This document shows positions 40,922 to 47,408 of a stretch of 47,408 nt of DNA, piece by piece (position 1 is the stretch's first letter; each line of letters opens with the position of its first letter). The notes beneath the pieces were generated by a model. The model saw only the letters and a program-made list of their open reading frames with translations. It ran no database searches and was not told the origin of the DNA. The position numbers were made by a program, and so were the translations under genes. The DNA is taken from NCBI GenBank assembly GCA_025454395.1, contig JALOOM010000077.1:1-47408 (forward strand). The letters are read 5' to 3'. Source of the stretch: Elainella sp. Prado103. Its GTDB lineage: Bacteria > Cyanobacteriota > Cyanobacteriia > Elainellales > Elainellaceae.

Positions 40922-41704
40922 ATGGCTCAAATTATTTCAATCCACTCGTTTCGAGGCGGCACAGGTAAATCAAACCTGACAGCTAACATTGCGGTAGCAG
41001 TGGCCAGCCAAGGCAAGCGAGTTGGCATTGTAGATACTGATATTCAGTCCCCAGGGATCCATGTCATTTTTGGCTTGGATGAGGATTCCTTTACCCATTC
41101 GTTGAATGACTATCTGTGGGGGCGTTGCGGCATCGAGAAAACGGCCTATGACGTGACCGCTGAACTCAAAACTGCTGATGGGTATCGGGAAGTGGCTGGC
41201 AAGGTGTTTCTGGTGCCTGCTAGCCTCAAGGCGGGTGAAATTGCCAGAGTGTTGCGGGAAGGGTTTGATGTTGGCTTGCTCAATGATGGCTTTCAAGAGT
41301 TAACAGAACAGCTTGATTTAGACTATTTGTTTATCGATACCCATCCTGGTTTGAACGAAGAAACCCTGCTGTCGATCGCCATTTCGGATGCGATGGTGAT
41401 TATCCTCCGGCCCGATCGGCAAGACTTTTTGGGTACGGCAGTGACCCTGGAAGTAGCTCAACGGCTGGATGTGCCTGAAATTATGTTGCTCGTCAATAAA
41501 AGCCCGCAAGCGTTCGATCGGGAGGCAGTGATCGAACAAGTCCAGATGCGGTATGGAGTGGCTGTCGGTGGACTGTTCCAGGAAAACGATGAAATGTTGC
41601 AACTGGCGAGTAGCGGTGTGTTCTGGCTGCACTATCCTGAGCATCCGTTTAGCCAGGAAGTTCATGCGGTGGCTCAGCAGTTGATGGCAGCATCGTCACA
41701 CTGA
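40922..41704 (+). CDS. ParA/MinD-like P-loop ATPase
   Basis: A 260-residue protein of the MinD/ParA group. Its deviant Walker A is RGGTGKSNLTAN (near 11-22); the first Lys of the usual KGGxGKT motif is Arg here, which may change ATP-dependent dimerisation. VGIVDTDIQSPG is the switch I/Walker A' region, and LDYLFIDTHPGLNEETL is Walker B. There is no clear C-terminal amphipathic membrane-targeting helix like that of true MinD. No minC, minE or parB gene is nearby. ATG 40922 has AGGAG upstream. It is seven bases before a small winged-helix gene and divergent from a CNB protein, so it probably positions or regulates a membrane or signalling complex rather than dividing chromosomes. Confidence 0.88.
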   Translation: MAQIISIHSFRGGTGKSNLTANIAVAVASQGKRVGIVDTDIQSPGIHVIFGLDEDSFTHSLNDYLWGRCGIEKTAYDVTAELKTADGYREVAGKVFLVPASLKAGEIARVLREGFDVGLLNDGFQELTEQLDLDYLFIDTHPGLNEETLLSIAISDAMVIILRPDRQDFLGTAVTLEVAQRLDVPEIMLLVNKSPQAFDREAVIEQVQMRYGVAVGGLFQENDEMLQLASSGVFWLHYPEHPFSQEVHAVAQQLMAASSH

Positions 41705-41711
41705 GGATGAC

Positions 41712-42029
41712 ATGGCTGAATGTAATGAATGGCAGATGCCCCAGCGCACGGGTGGATCGCCGACTCGCACCATGGCAGATCTCTTGTTCCTGCCTGATCT
41801 GGAGCGATCACTGATCAACTGGCTGTTGCGCCAACAAACCGCCACTTTGGCTGAGGCAGCCGCTTATTTAAATCAATCGGAAATCGAGGCTGCGGCTGTC
41901 TTGCAAGATCTAATCGAGCAAGGGTTTGTGCAGTGGCTCGACCAGTTGGATCCGCCGCAATATCAACCGAAACTGCAAAGGCGAAAGGGGCGAAACATGC
42001 CGACAAAGATTTGGGATGCCCTGGAGTAA
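41712..42029 (+). CDS. Small winged-helix-like protein
   Basis: A 105-residue protein. Residues about 30-85 read as a winged helix-turn-helix: LINWLLRQQ, TLAEAAAYLNQSEIEAAAVLQDLIEQGFVQWL, with the pattern helix-turn-helix-wing. The C-terminal QRRKGRNMPTKIWDAL is basic and could touch DNA or a partner. Found 7 bases after the ParA/MinD-like gene, it is probably translated with it. Some ParA-like proteins work with small DNA-binding partners, so a paired function is reasonable. There is no evidence that it regulates specific promoters. A shorter start at Met21 (MADLLFLPDLE) is possible. Function not recognised. Confidence 0.65.
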   Translation: MAECNEWQMPQRTGGSPTRTMADLLFLPDLERSLINWLLRQQTATLAEAAAYLNQSEIEAAAVLQDLIEQGFVQWLDQLDPPQYQPKLQRRKGRNMPTKIWDALE

Positions 42030-42039
42030 TTTAGCGTCA

Positions 42040-42969
42040 ATGACTCGCTTCAATTCAATCATGATAACCAATCAATCGATCGCACCGAGTTTTCAATCCT
42101 CTCCTGCTCAACTGCCAACTCAATTTTGGCAATGGCGTGGCTTTTCGATCGCCTATCAAACCGCTGGAACCACTGGAACTCCCATTTTACTGATTCATGG
42201 CTTGGGTGCCTCTTGCCAACATTGGCGCAAGAATATACCTGTCCTGGCCCAATCCCACCGAGTCTATGCCATTGACTTGATTGGGTTTGGTCAATCGGCG
42301 AAACCGCAACCGGGAACATCGATCCACTATCGGTTTGAAACTTGGGGAGAACAGATCAACGATTTTTGTCAGGAGGTGATTGGCGAACCTGTGCAACTGG
42401 TTGGAAACTCGATCGGTTGTATTGTGGCATTACAGGCGGCAGTGAACCAACCTACCCAGGTGAAATCCTTAGTGCTGCTCGATTGTGCCCTCCGACTGCA
42501 ACATGAACGTAAACTGAACTGGTATCGCCGCCTGATTTTTCCTAAAGTACAGAAGATCTTGACCTATCCGCCGATCGGTCACTTCTTTTTTGCCAAGTTG
42601 GCTCAACCCCAAGTGATTCGTAAAGCGCTACTGCAAGCCTATGGCCGTAAAGCAGCCGTGACAGATGAGTTGGTTGATATTTTGCTCAAACCGGCTCAGG
42701 ATGTGGGAGCGGCAGATGTTTTTCTTTCATTTATTACTCATGCTCAAGGTCCACTCCCTGAAGATTTGCTACCTCATGTGCAATCTCCAGTGCTGATCGG
42801 TTGGGGGACTTGTGATCCCTGGGAGCCGTTTACGAAAGGCAAGGCATTAGCGGAATTTCCGGCCGTGCAACAGTTTGTGCCGTTAGAGGGGATTGGTCAC
42901 TGTCCACAGGATGAAGCTCCAGAGGTGGTGAACCCGTTGCTGCAAACCTGGTTGGCGCAACATGGCTAG
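42040..42969 (+). CDS. Alpha/beta hydrolase
   Basis: A 309-residue hydrolase. The oxyanion-hole HGLGAS follows the first strand, and the nucleophile elbow is VGNSIGC with Ser124. The acid is Asp259 in WGTCDPWEP and the base is His287 in GIGHCPQDE, so the triad is complete. ETWGEQINDFCQEVIGEPVQLVGNSIG resembles the cyanobacterial and plastid group that includes pheophytinase-like enzymes (only the style of similarity is noted, not a proven function). The frame is open from 41926 overlapping the previous gene; ATG 42040 is used, with ATG 42061 as an alternative. No signal peptide, so cytosolic. Substrates could be esters, epoxides or chlorophyll derivatives. Confidence 0.85.
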   Translation: MTRFNSIMITNQSIAPSFQSSPAQLPTQFWQWRGFSIAYQTAGTTGTPILLIHGLGASCQHWRKNIPVLAQSHRVYAIDLIGFGQSAKPQPGTSIHYRFETWGEQINDFCQEVIGEPVQLVGNSIGCIVALQAAVNQPTQVKSLVLLDCALRLQHERKLNWYRRLIFPKVQKILTYPPIGHFFFAKLAQPQVIRKALLQAYGRKAAVTDELVDILLKPAQDVGAADVFLSFITHAQGPLPEDLLPHVQSPVLIGWGTCDPWEPFTKGKALAEFPAVQQFVPLEGIGHCPQDEAPEVVNPLLQTWLAQHG

Positions 42970-43035
42970 ATCTAGCAAAGCTAGCAAAGGCTAGCAAGCG
43001 CTCATTCTGGCTGCGTCCTCTCATTCTACAATGCT

Positions 43036-44268
43036 ATGAACTTCTCTCTGCCTCAACGGTGGCAGTCGTCTCGAGTCTCGCCACTGGTGTTCATTTTTCT
43101 GACAATTCTGATTAACCGGATCGGCATGAGTATTTTGTTTCCGATCCTACCCTTCCTGGTTGAACGCTTTCACTCGGATGCCTTCACGCTGGGATTACTC
43201 ACTTCCTGTTTTGCGATCGCTCAATTTCTGGCTACCCCGGCGATTGGAGCCCTGTCCGATCGCTATGGTCGCCGTCCGGTGATGCTGATCTGCGTGTTGG
43301 GCAGTGCCATTGCCTATTTCATGTTTGGCTGGGCAGCAGCACTCTGGGTCTTGTTTCTGTCTCGCATCATTGATGGGATGACGGGTGGTGTAGCGGCAAC
43401 TGCTCAAGCCTATATTGCGGATACCTCGAAACCGGGTGAGCGATCGAAAAATTTTGGTCTGACTGGCGTAGCATTCGGATTGGGTTTTGTGTTGGGGCCA
43501 GCCTTAGGAGGAGCCCTATCTGGAATTGATATTACCTTCCCTGTGTTTTTTGCGGGTAGCCTGGCCCTGTGCAATGCCATTCTGGGATATTTCACCTTAC
43601 CGGAATCATTGAGTATCGAGAAGCGTCGATCGATCCATCTCACCGATCTTAATCCAATGAATCAGGTGAGTGATCTGTTTCGGAATCGACGTATTCGAGG
43701 TTTTTTGTGGGCAACGTTCATTTTTAATTTTGCCTTCACGGGCTTCACCAGTATTTTTGTTTTATTTCTGCATGAACGCTTGGGCTGGGGGCCGACGGCT
43801 GCGGCAACAATTTTTGTGTTCATTGGGGTAGTTTCTACGATCGTGCAAGGCGGCTTGATCCGTAAATTATTGCCTATCTATGGTGAAGCAAAACTAACTG
43901 TGATCGGCTTTGTCACCTTAGCGGTGGGATTGGCACTGGTGTCCTGGCTGCCCAATCATTCCAGTTGGCTTTATCCCCTTCTGTATACCAGTCAGGCGTT
44001 GCTTGCCTTAGGAGTTGGTTTGCTGTTGCCTTGCCTGCGCGGGCTGATTTCCAACCGGGTGTCTGATCGGGAGCAGGGACGTACGATCGCCAATGCTCAA
44101 GGCATTCAAAGCATTGCCGCAATTTTAGGGCCACTCTGGGCAGGCTGGACGTTTGATCACCTGAGTTTGTCTGCCCCGTTTTGGTTGGGTAGCTTGCTCG
44201 TTTTACTCGGTTTAATTTTTGTCTTGATAAATCTCCGTCAACCCCAGTCTCAAATGACCTTGTTATGA
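43036..44268 (+). CDS. MFS transporter (TetA-like drug/metabolite efflux)
   Basis: A 410-residue protein with 12 predicted membrane helices. It has the MFS motif A variant GALSDRYGRRPVML between helices 2 and 3. TAQAYIADTSKPGERSKNFGLTGVAFGLGFVLGPALGG is the motif C region that marks antiporters of the TetA/efflux group. It probably exports a small molecule by proton exchange; the substrate is unknown. ATG 43036 lies 66 bases after the hydrolase gene. The 3' end overlaps the start of the next gene by four bases (ATGA), so the membrane protein downstream is probably made together with it. Confidence 0.9.
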   Translation: MNFSLPQRWQSSRVSPLVFIFLTILINRIGMSILFPILPFLVERFHSDAFTLGLLTSCFAIAQFLATPAIGALSDRYGRRPVMLICVLGSAIAYFMFGWAAALWVLFLSRIIDGMTGGVAATAQAYIADTSKPGERSKNFGLTGVAFGLGFVLGPALGGALSGIDITFPVFFAGSLALCNAILGYFTLPESLSIEKRRSIHLTDLNPMNQVSDLFRNRRIRGFLWATFIFNFAFTGFTSIFVLFLHERLGWGPTAAATIFVFIGVVSTIVQGGLIRKLLPIYGEAKLTVIGFVTLAVGLALVSWLPNHSSWLYPLLYTSQALLALGVGLLLPCLRGLISNRVSDREQGRTIANAQGIQSIAAILGPLWAGWTFDHLSLSAPFWLGSLLVLLGLIFVLINLRQPQSQMTLL

Positions 44269-44309
44269 ATCAGATAGATATGAATCAAATAGATACGAAT
44301 CAGATAGAT
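44265..44309. repeat. 15-bp tandem repeat at the start of the membrane protein gene
   Basis: Three copies of ATGAATCAGATAGAT, the first two containing ATG start codons and the third ACG. It duplicates the initiation region in frame. Confidence 0.85.
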
Positions 44310-44984
44310 ACGCTAAAAGATACTCAGTCTGAATTGCCGATCGGCAAGATCATCTATTTGGGCTATACATTAGCGCATTTGGCAATGCTACTCTGGGCTG
44401 CGAAACTGTTTGCATCAATTCCGACTCTCAGCCTAGCGCTTTTGATCTTGGTGTTGGCTGGGCTGGTCTACGACAATTTCATTATTTTCATTGGCGATCG
44501 GCTGCAGCTCGGAACAACCTTAGAAAAACTGAATCAGGGGCGCTATTGGTGTCATGGCTTACTATCCCCGCTGCTGTTAATTGTGGCGGTGCAAATGCTT
44601 CATTTTGCCCAGGTGAGCTGGGATCGAACCCCCTGGAGTGATGGGTTAGCTTGGAGTTTGACCTGTATCCTGATGGGGGTTGAAGTGGTCACGCGAATGG
44701 TGAAACTCAATTTGAAGCCTGTCCAGTTTGCAGGAACCCTGCGCTATAAAGAAGTCGTGCCGAGCCGGGAACTGCCTGTCATTCTGGTGATTTTACTGTT
44801 GGGGGCGATCGGTGCGATTGTCTGGCAGCGTCTAGATTGGCCCTGGCTGTTGGGGGGAGCAGCCGTGATGATGTTGGGAAGTGCGGTGCCCACCACCACG
44901 AAAGCCGGCCCCAGTATTGGATCGGGGGTTGAGGTGATTTTGGCTTGGAGCTTAGTGGCAACTCTGTTTGTTTTAGGGAGATGA
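44265..44984 (+). CDS. Conserved-type membrane protein of unknown function
   Basis: A 239-residue protein with about six to seven hydrophobic helices (near 33-52, 55-72, 96-112, 125-142, 165-185, 190-205, 218-235). A short QGRYWCHGLLSPLLL motif is the only distinctive segment, and I do not recognise the family. The N-terminus is a 15-base repeat translated as NQIDMNQIDTNQID, so translation could start at Met1 or Met6 without loss of the membrane part. It overlaps the MFS gene by four bases. It converges with the SDR gene, whose stop codon is three bases away. Confidence 0.65.
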   Translation: MNQIDMNQIDTNQIDTLKDTQSELPIGKIIYLGYTLAHLAMLLWAAKLFASIPTLSLALLILVLAGLVYDNFIIFIGDRLQLGTTLEKLNQGRYWCHGLLSPLLLIVAVQMLHFAQVSWDRTPWSDGLAWSLTCILMGVEVVTRMVKLNLKPVQFAGTLRYKEVVPSRELPVILVILLLGAIGAIVWQRLDWPWLLGGAAVMMLGSAVPTTTKAGPSIGSGVEVILAWSLVATLFVLGR

Positions 44985-44987
44985 TCT

Positions 44988-45761
44988 CTACTGGCGACGA
45001 TGCACCAGGGTTGGAGTGGCTTGATCGGTCGGTAACACGACCAAACTGCTGATGTTGACATGGGCTGGGCGAGTGGCACAGAACAGCACAATTTCGGCAA
45101 TGTCTGTGGCGGTGAGCGGAATCACGCCCTGGTAAACCCGCTGGGCTCGCTCGGTATCGTTGTGAAAACGCACCTGACTAAATTCTGTTTCGACCATGCC
45201 TGGATCTACTGAACTGACGCGAATGGGCGTGCCCAACAGATCGATCTTCAATCCTTCTGAAATCGATCGGACGGCTGCTTTGGTGGCACAGTAGACATTT
45301 CCGGCGGGATAAACTTGATGTCCTGCGATCGAGCCAATATTGATCACATGACCTTGTTGACGCTTGATCATGCCGGGAACAACTGCTCGTGTCAGATAGA
45401 GGAGACCTTTGACATTGGTGTCGATCATCTCTTCCCAGTCCTGAATCTCAGCTTCATGCAACTTATCCAGACCGCGACTGAGACCGGCGTTGTTAATCAA
45501 AATGTCAATATTGGCCCATTCGGGTGGCAGTTGCGCCAACATGGTTTGAACTTGATCTCGATCGCGGACATCCAGGGTCATCCGGTAGCAAGTAGACTGA
45601 TATTGGTGCTCTAACTCTTGTGCCAGCTCAGACAGCCGCTCAGAACGACGAGCGGTCAAAATCAATTGGGCTCCAGCTTGCGCAAATGCTCTGGCACAGG
45701 CTGCACCGATGCCACTACTGGCACCTGTGATGAGGACAATTTGCTTGTGAATGGAGACCAT
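44988..45761 (-). CDS. Short-chain dehydrogenase/reductase (YdfG-like)
   Basis: A 257-residue classical SDR. The NAD(P) motif TGASSGIG is at 12-19, TARRSERL follows strand 2 (Arg there favours NADPH), and NNAG is at 90-93. The catalytic Ser144, Tyr157 and Lys161 are in place (NIGSIAG, YCATK). It matches the group of NADP-dependent 3-hydroxy acid/serine dehydrogenases. Its C-terminus VVLPTDQATPTLVHRR is typical of YdfG-like members, with an Arg/His-rich tip. Reaction and substrate are inferred from the family, for example L-allo-threonine or 3-hydroxypropionate oxidation. Convergent with the membrane protein gene. The upstream 10-base repeat and a large gap suggest its own promoter. Confidence 0.88.
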   Translation of the reverse strand: MVSIHKQIVLITGASSGIGAACARAFAQAGAQLILTARRSERLSELAQELEHQYQSTCYRMTLDVRDRDQVQTMLAQLPPEWANIDILINNAGLSRGLDKLHEAEIQDWEEMIDTNVKGLLYLTRAVVPGMIKRQQGHVINIGSIAGHQVYPAGNVYCATKAAVRSISEGLKIDLLGTPIRVSSVDPGMVETEFSQVRFHNDTERAQRVYQGVIPLTATDIAEIVLFCATRPAHVNISSLVVLPTDQATPTLVHRRQ

Positions 45762-45790
45762 AATTTCTGTGACTTCTCCGATTGCGACTC

Positions 45791-45821
45791 GGTGTGACTG
45801 GTTGTGACTGGTTGTGACTGG
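45791..45821. repeat. 10-bp tandem repeat upstream of the SDR gene
   Basis: Three copies of GTTGTGACTG (the first with one change), 30-60 bases before the SDR start on the - strand. Confidence 0.85.
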
Positions 45822-45910
45822 GATATTTCACCTGCTTCCTGCTCTAAAATAGCAGCTATTGGCAGTCTGACCAGGAGCTAGACGGGAAGGTTTTAACTTA
45901 ATATTTTAAT

Positions 45911-45941
45911 TTGATAGTAGAATAACTCTAAAAGTTACACT
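45911..45941 (+). promoter_or_regulatory. Possible sigma-70 promoter for the final gene pair
   Basis: TTGATA (45911-45916) and TACACT (45936-45941) are separated by 19 bases, near the limit for sigma-70. The site is 73 bases before the likely start of the Cys-rich protein. No mapped transcription start exists, so this is only a pattern match. Confidence 0.25.
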
Positions 45942-46014
45942 AAAATGAGTTGATCCATTTGGAATTGCGGGTTCGATGTCCGGTTGCGATCGATCTCAGA
46001 GCTGGGTAAAGGGT

Positions 46015-46530
46015 ATGGCAAGACCGATCAACGAGAAATGTTGGCATTGCAGTCAGCTATCGGTGGAAGCAGCACGAGAGTTGCATGGTGAATTGGGTGA
46101 TGGCTGTTGGAATGAGAAAACCTGTCATCGAAAGCGCTCCCACTACCGCAATCGGGCGGATAATAATCAAAAACGCAAAGGCCAATATGCCTCGGTGAAG
46201 GACATGCGGAGCCTGCAAGTTCGTAGCCCGATCCAAGCATCCCCTAAAGCTCCACCTGTTGCTTTGCTCTATCTCTATCGGGAGGCTCGCAAAGATGCCC
46301 ACCTTCATGCGATCGCGATCGCAGTCTGGCAAGGAGATCAAAAGTTGGAAGAAATTCCGCCAACGCATTGCTTAGGAATGACCAACGGTCAAGTGAGGCA
46401 ATATCTTCAAACGGTTTTACTTGATCTCAATCAACGGTATGGAATCAAAACCTTTGAGCCAGAAATTCGCTACGATCCTGGCTTCTGTCCGATTCGACCC
46501 TGCCCTCTCAAAGCCTTGGTGAATGAATAG
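46015..46530 (+). CDS. Cys-rich protein with CxxC motifs, unknown function
   Basis: A 171-residue protein. The N-terminus has Cys9-x2-Cys12 and Cys31-x5-Cys37, with His38 next to the last Cys, a layout that could bind zinc. A basic segment follows (RKRSHYRNRADNNQKRKG). The remaining ~100 residues are alpha/beta, beginning PPVALLYLYREARKDAHLHAIAIAVWQG, with two more Cys near the end (CPIRPC). I do not recognise the family. It could be a small regulatory or RNA/DNA-associated protein. ATG 46015 follows AAAGGGT; an in-frame ATG at 45976 has no such site. Its last 8 bases overlap the next gene, so the two are translated together. Confidence 0.6.
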   Translation: MARPINEKCWHCSQLSVEAARELHGELGDGCWNEKTCHRKRSHYRNRADNNQKRKGQYASVKDMRSLQVRSPIQASPKAPPVALLYLYREARKDAHLHAIAIAVWQGDQKLEEIPPTHCLGMTNGQVRQYLQTVLLDLNQRYGIKTFEPEIRYDPGFCPIRPCPLKALVNE

Positions 46531-47260
46531 TTCAGAGAATGCATACATTGTCCCAGAACCCAGAGAACCTGGGCTGGAACAGCTTGCTCATTCTAGTTCT
46601 AGCGAAGCAACCGCGATCGAGAGTCAATTTTCTCAAGAATGGCAACATGCAACAGTGCAGCCCGAATCGGCTAGTTTAAAGCACCTGTGGCAAGTCATTG
46701 AACCCTACTTGGATCAGCTATCTGATACAGAGCAATTACATTTAGTCGGGTATGTGATTTCTCAATTGGCTGAACTGCATAGCTTGAAGGCGGATCGATT
46801 ACTGGCCGATTGGCAGGATCATCATAGTGATGACGGCCCTGTGATGGATCTAGATTGGCTACAGGGGTTAGTACAGCGATCGATGCATCTAGACTTAGAG
46901 AGCCTGATTAGACCGAAGATTAAAAAAAGAAGAGTATCGCCTCATCAATCGGTGGTGGGTACGGTTGATAAAAAGAAAATTCTTCAGATGGTTGAAGCGA
47001 TCGAGATAGAAGAGGCGATCGTACAAAATCCCCTGAATGTTGCCCATGATGAAAACGTCAGTGGATGGATTCAGCAAATTCAAGCCTGCCTAGCCAATAG
47101 TGATAAACCTAAAGTGTCTTTGCTAGAACTGGTTAAAGTGACCAAATTACCCTTGGTTAAGGTATGGTTAGCCTTATTACTAAGTGGTTGTCAATTAGAG
47201 CAACAGCAAGAATTTTACAGTATTGAAGGAATCTGGGTTCACAGTCCAATCCCAAAATAG
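46523..47260 (+). CDS. Unknown protein, acidic N-terminus and helical C-terminus
   Basis: A 245-residue protein. Residues 1-50 are acidic and low complexity (VPEPREPGLEQL, then SSSSEATAIES). The middle is helical (LWQVIEPYLDQLSDTEQLHLVGYVISQL), with a basic patch (RPKIKKRRVSPHQ) near 132-144. The last 80 residues, VSLLELVKVTKLPLVKVWLALLL onward, look like a winged-helix or similar small alpha/beta fold. I do not recognise the family. ATG 46523 overlaps the preceding Cys-rich gene by 8 bases. A terminator-like hairpin follows directly. Confidence 0.55.
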   Translation: MNSSENAYIVPEPREPGLEQLAHSSSSEATAIESQFSQEWQHATVQPESASLKHLWQVIEPYLDQLSDTEQLHLVGYVISQLAELHSLKADRLLADWQDHHSDDGPVMDLDWLQGLVQRSMHLDLESLIRPKIKKRRVSPHQSVVGTVDKKKILQMVEAIEIEEAIVQNPLNVAHDENVSGWIQQIQACLANSDKPKVSLLELVKVTKLPLVKVWLALLLSGCQLEQQQEFYSIEGIWVHSPIPK

Positions 47261-47294
47261 CTCCCTCTACTGGTTGTAGAAGGAGCCTCATTTT
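47261..47294 (+). terminator. Probable Rho-independent terminator
   Basis: CTCCCTCTAC and GTAGAAGGAG form a 10-base stem with one mismatch and a 5-base loop (TGGTT). CCTCATTTT follows. It starts directly after the stop of the last complete gene. Confidence 0.6.
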
Positions 47295-47324
47295 CATGAC
47301 AGTGTGGGTTGGAGGGATTTAAGG

Positions 47325-47408
47325 ATGAGATGGAGGAGGTTATCTACGATAGGGGACTTTATTGAGGAAATCAACATTAGTAGCGGAGAGATTTTGGGGA
47401 GGGTTAGA
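47325..47408 (+). CDS. Possible start of a gene cut by the window edge
   Basis: An open frame of 28 codons runs from ATG 47325 to the right edge with no stop. GGAGGG lies 8 bases before the ATG. The peptide (RLSTIGDFIEEINISSGEIL) is too short to identify. It follows the terminator, so it would be a separate transcript. Confidence 0.3.
   Translation, partial: MRWRRLSTIGDFIEEINISSGEILGRVR

Noticed and set aside
40922-41704. True MinD cell-division protein
   Set aside because: No minC or minE beside it, the first Walker Lys is Arg and no membrane-targeting C-terminal helix is clear, so only the family level is called.
45968-45990. tRNA T-arm-like word GGGTTCGATGTCC
   Set aside because: The flanking bases do not form a matched T stem, and no acceptor or anticodon arm can be drawn upstream.
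1-47408. Prophage, integrative element or transposon
   Set aside because: No integrase, transposase, terminal inverted repeats, phage structural gene or tRNA target was seen; base composition and CGATCG frequency look even across the window.

Overview
The window looks like chromosomal DNA of a cyanobacterium, probably filamentous and Leptolyngbya-like, although the genus is a guess. The octamer GCGATCGC (HIP1) occurs at 4937, 12363, 31206, 33220, 43213, 46309 and 46315, and its core CGATCG is very frequent. The gene content fits too: a DevBCA-type exporter, an nSTAND-WD40 protein, a haemagglutination-domain protein and short tandem repeats scattered in and between genes. I found no rRNA, tRNA, transposase, integrase or CRISPR array.

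Region 1 (440-16121, all + strand) is a long co-directional run. It starts with an AGE-epimerase-like protein carrying an extra N-terminal beta domain. Then come two unlike DJ-1/PfpI proteins, a benzoylformate-decarboxylase/acetolactate-synthase-like ThDP enzyme, a GMC oxidoreductase, a large exported NTF2-like/beta-propeller protein, an NTF2-like protein, an aldo/keto reductase, a second NTF2-like protein, a VOC protein and a GH13 alpha-glucan enzyme. Most gaps are short and nearly every start has a strong Shine-Dalgarno sequence. I read 2454-13549 as an unrecognised pathway acting on small carbonyl or hydroxyl compounds, and it is the best candidate here for a new system.

Region 2 (16198-26014, + strand) holds a P-loop ATPase overlapping a 1701-residue protein (TPR, STAND NTPase, one membrane helix, 14 WD40 repeats). 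This is a two-gene signalling or conflict system. A second GH13 enzyme follows, then a quinone-oxidoreductase-like gene whose normal N-terminus is replaced by a 17-bp tandem repeat that could cause phase variation.

Region 3 (26011-30211, - strand) encodes two surface or secreted proteins: an Ig-like/PPC-type protein and a two-partner-secretion (TpsA-like) protein. Region 4 (30522-35170, + strand) has a tiny membrane protein, the DevB-DevC-DevA exporter and a Rieske oxygenase 11 bases downstream, ended by a likely terminator. Region 5 (35339-40811, - strand) has a Cache-HAMP sensor with no output domain, then an operon read in the order cyclic-nucleotide-binding tail-anchored protein, Asp/Glu racemase, family-3 solute-binding protein, DAACS symporter.

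Region 6 (40922-44984, + strand, divergent from region 5) has a ParA/MinD-like ATPase, a small winged-helix protein, an alpha/beta hydrolase, an MFS exporter and a membrane protein. A convergent SDR follows (44988-45761, -). The window closes with an overlapping pair of unknown genes (46015-47260), a probable terminator and possibly the first 28 codons of another gene.

Start codons were chosen by Shine-Dalgarno sequence, overlap and family alignment from memory. Family calls rest on visible motifs, since no database search was possible.
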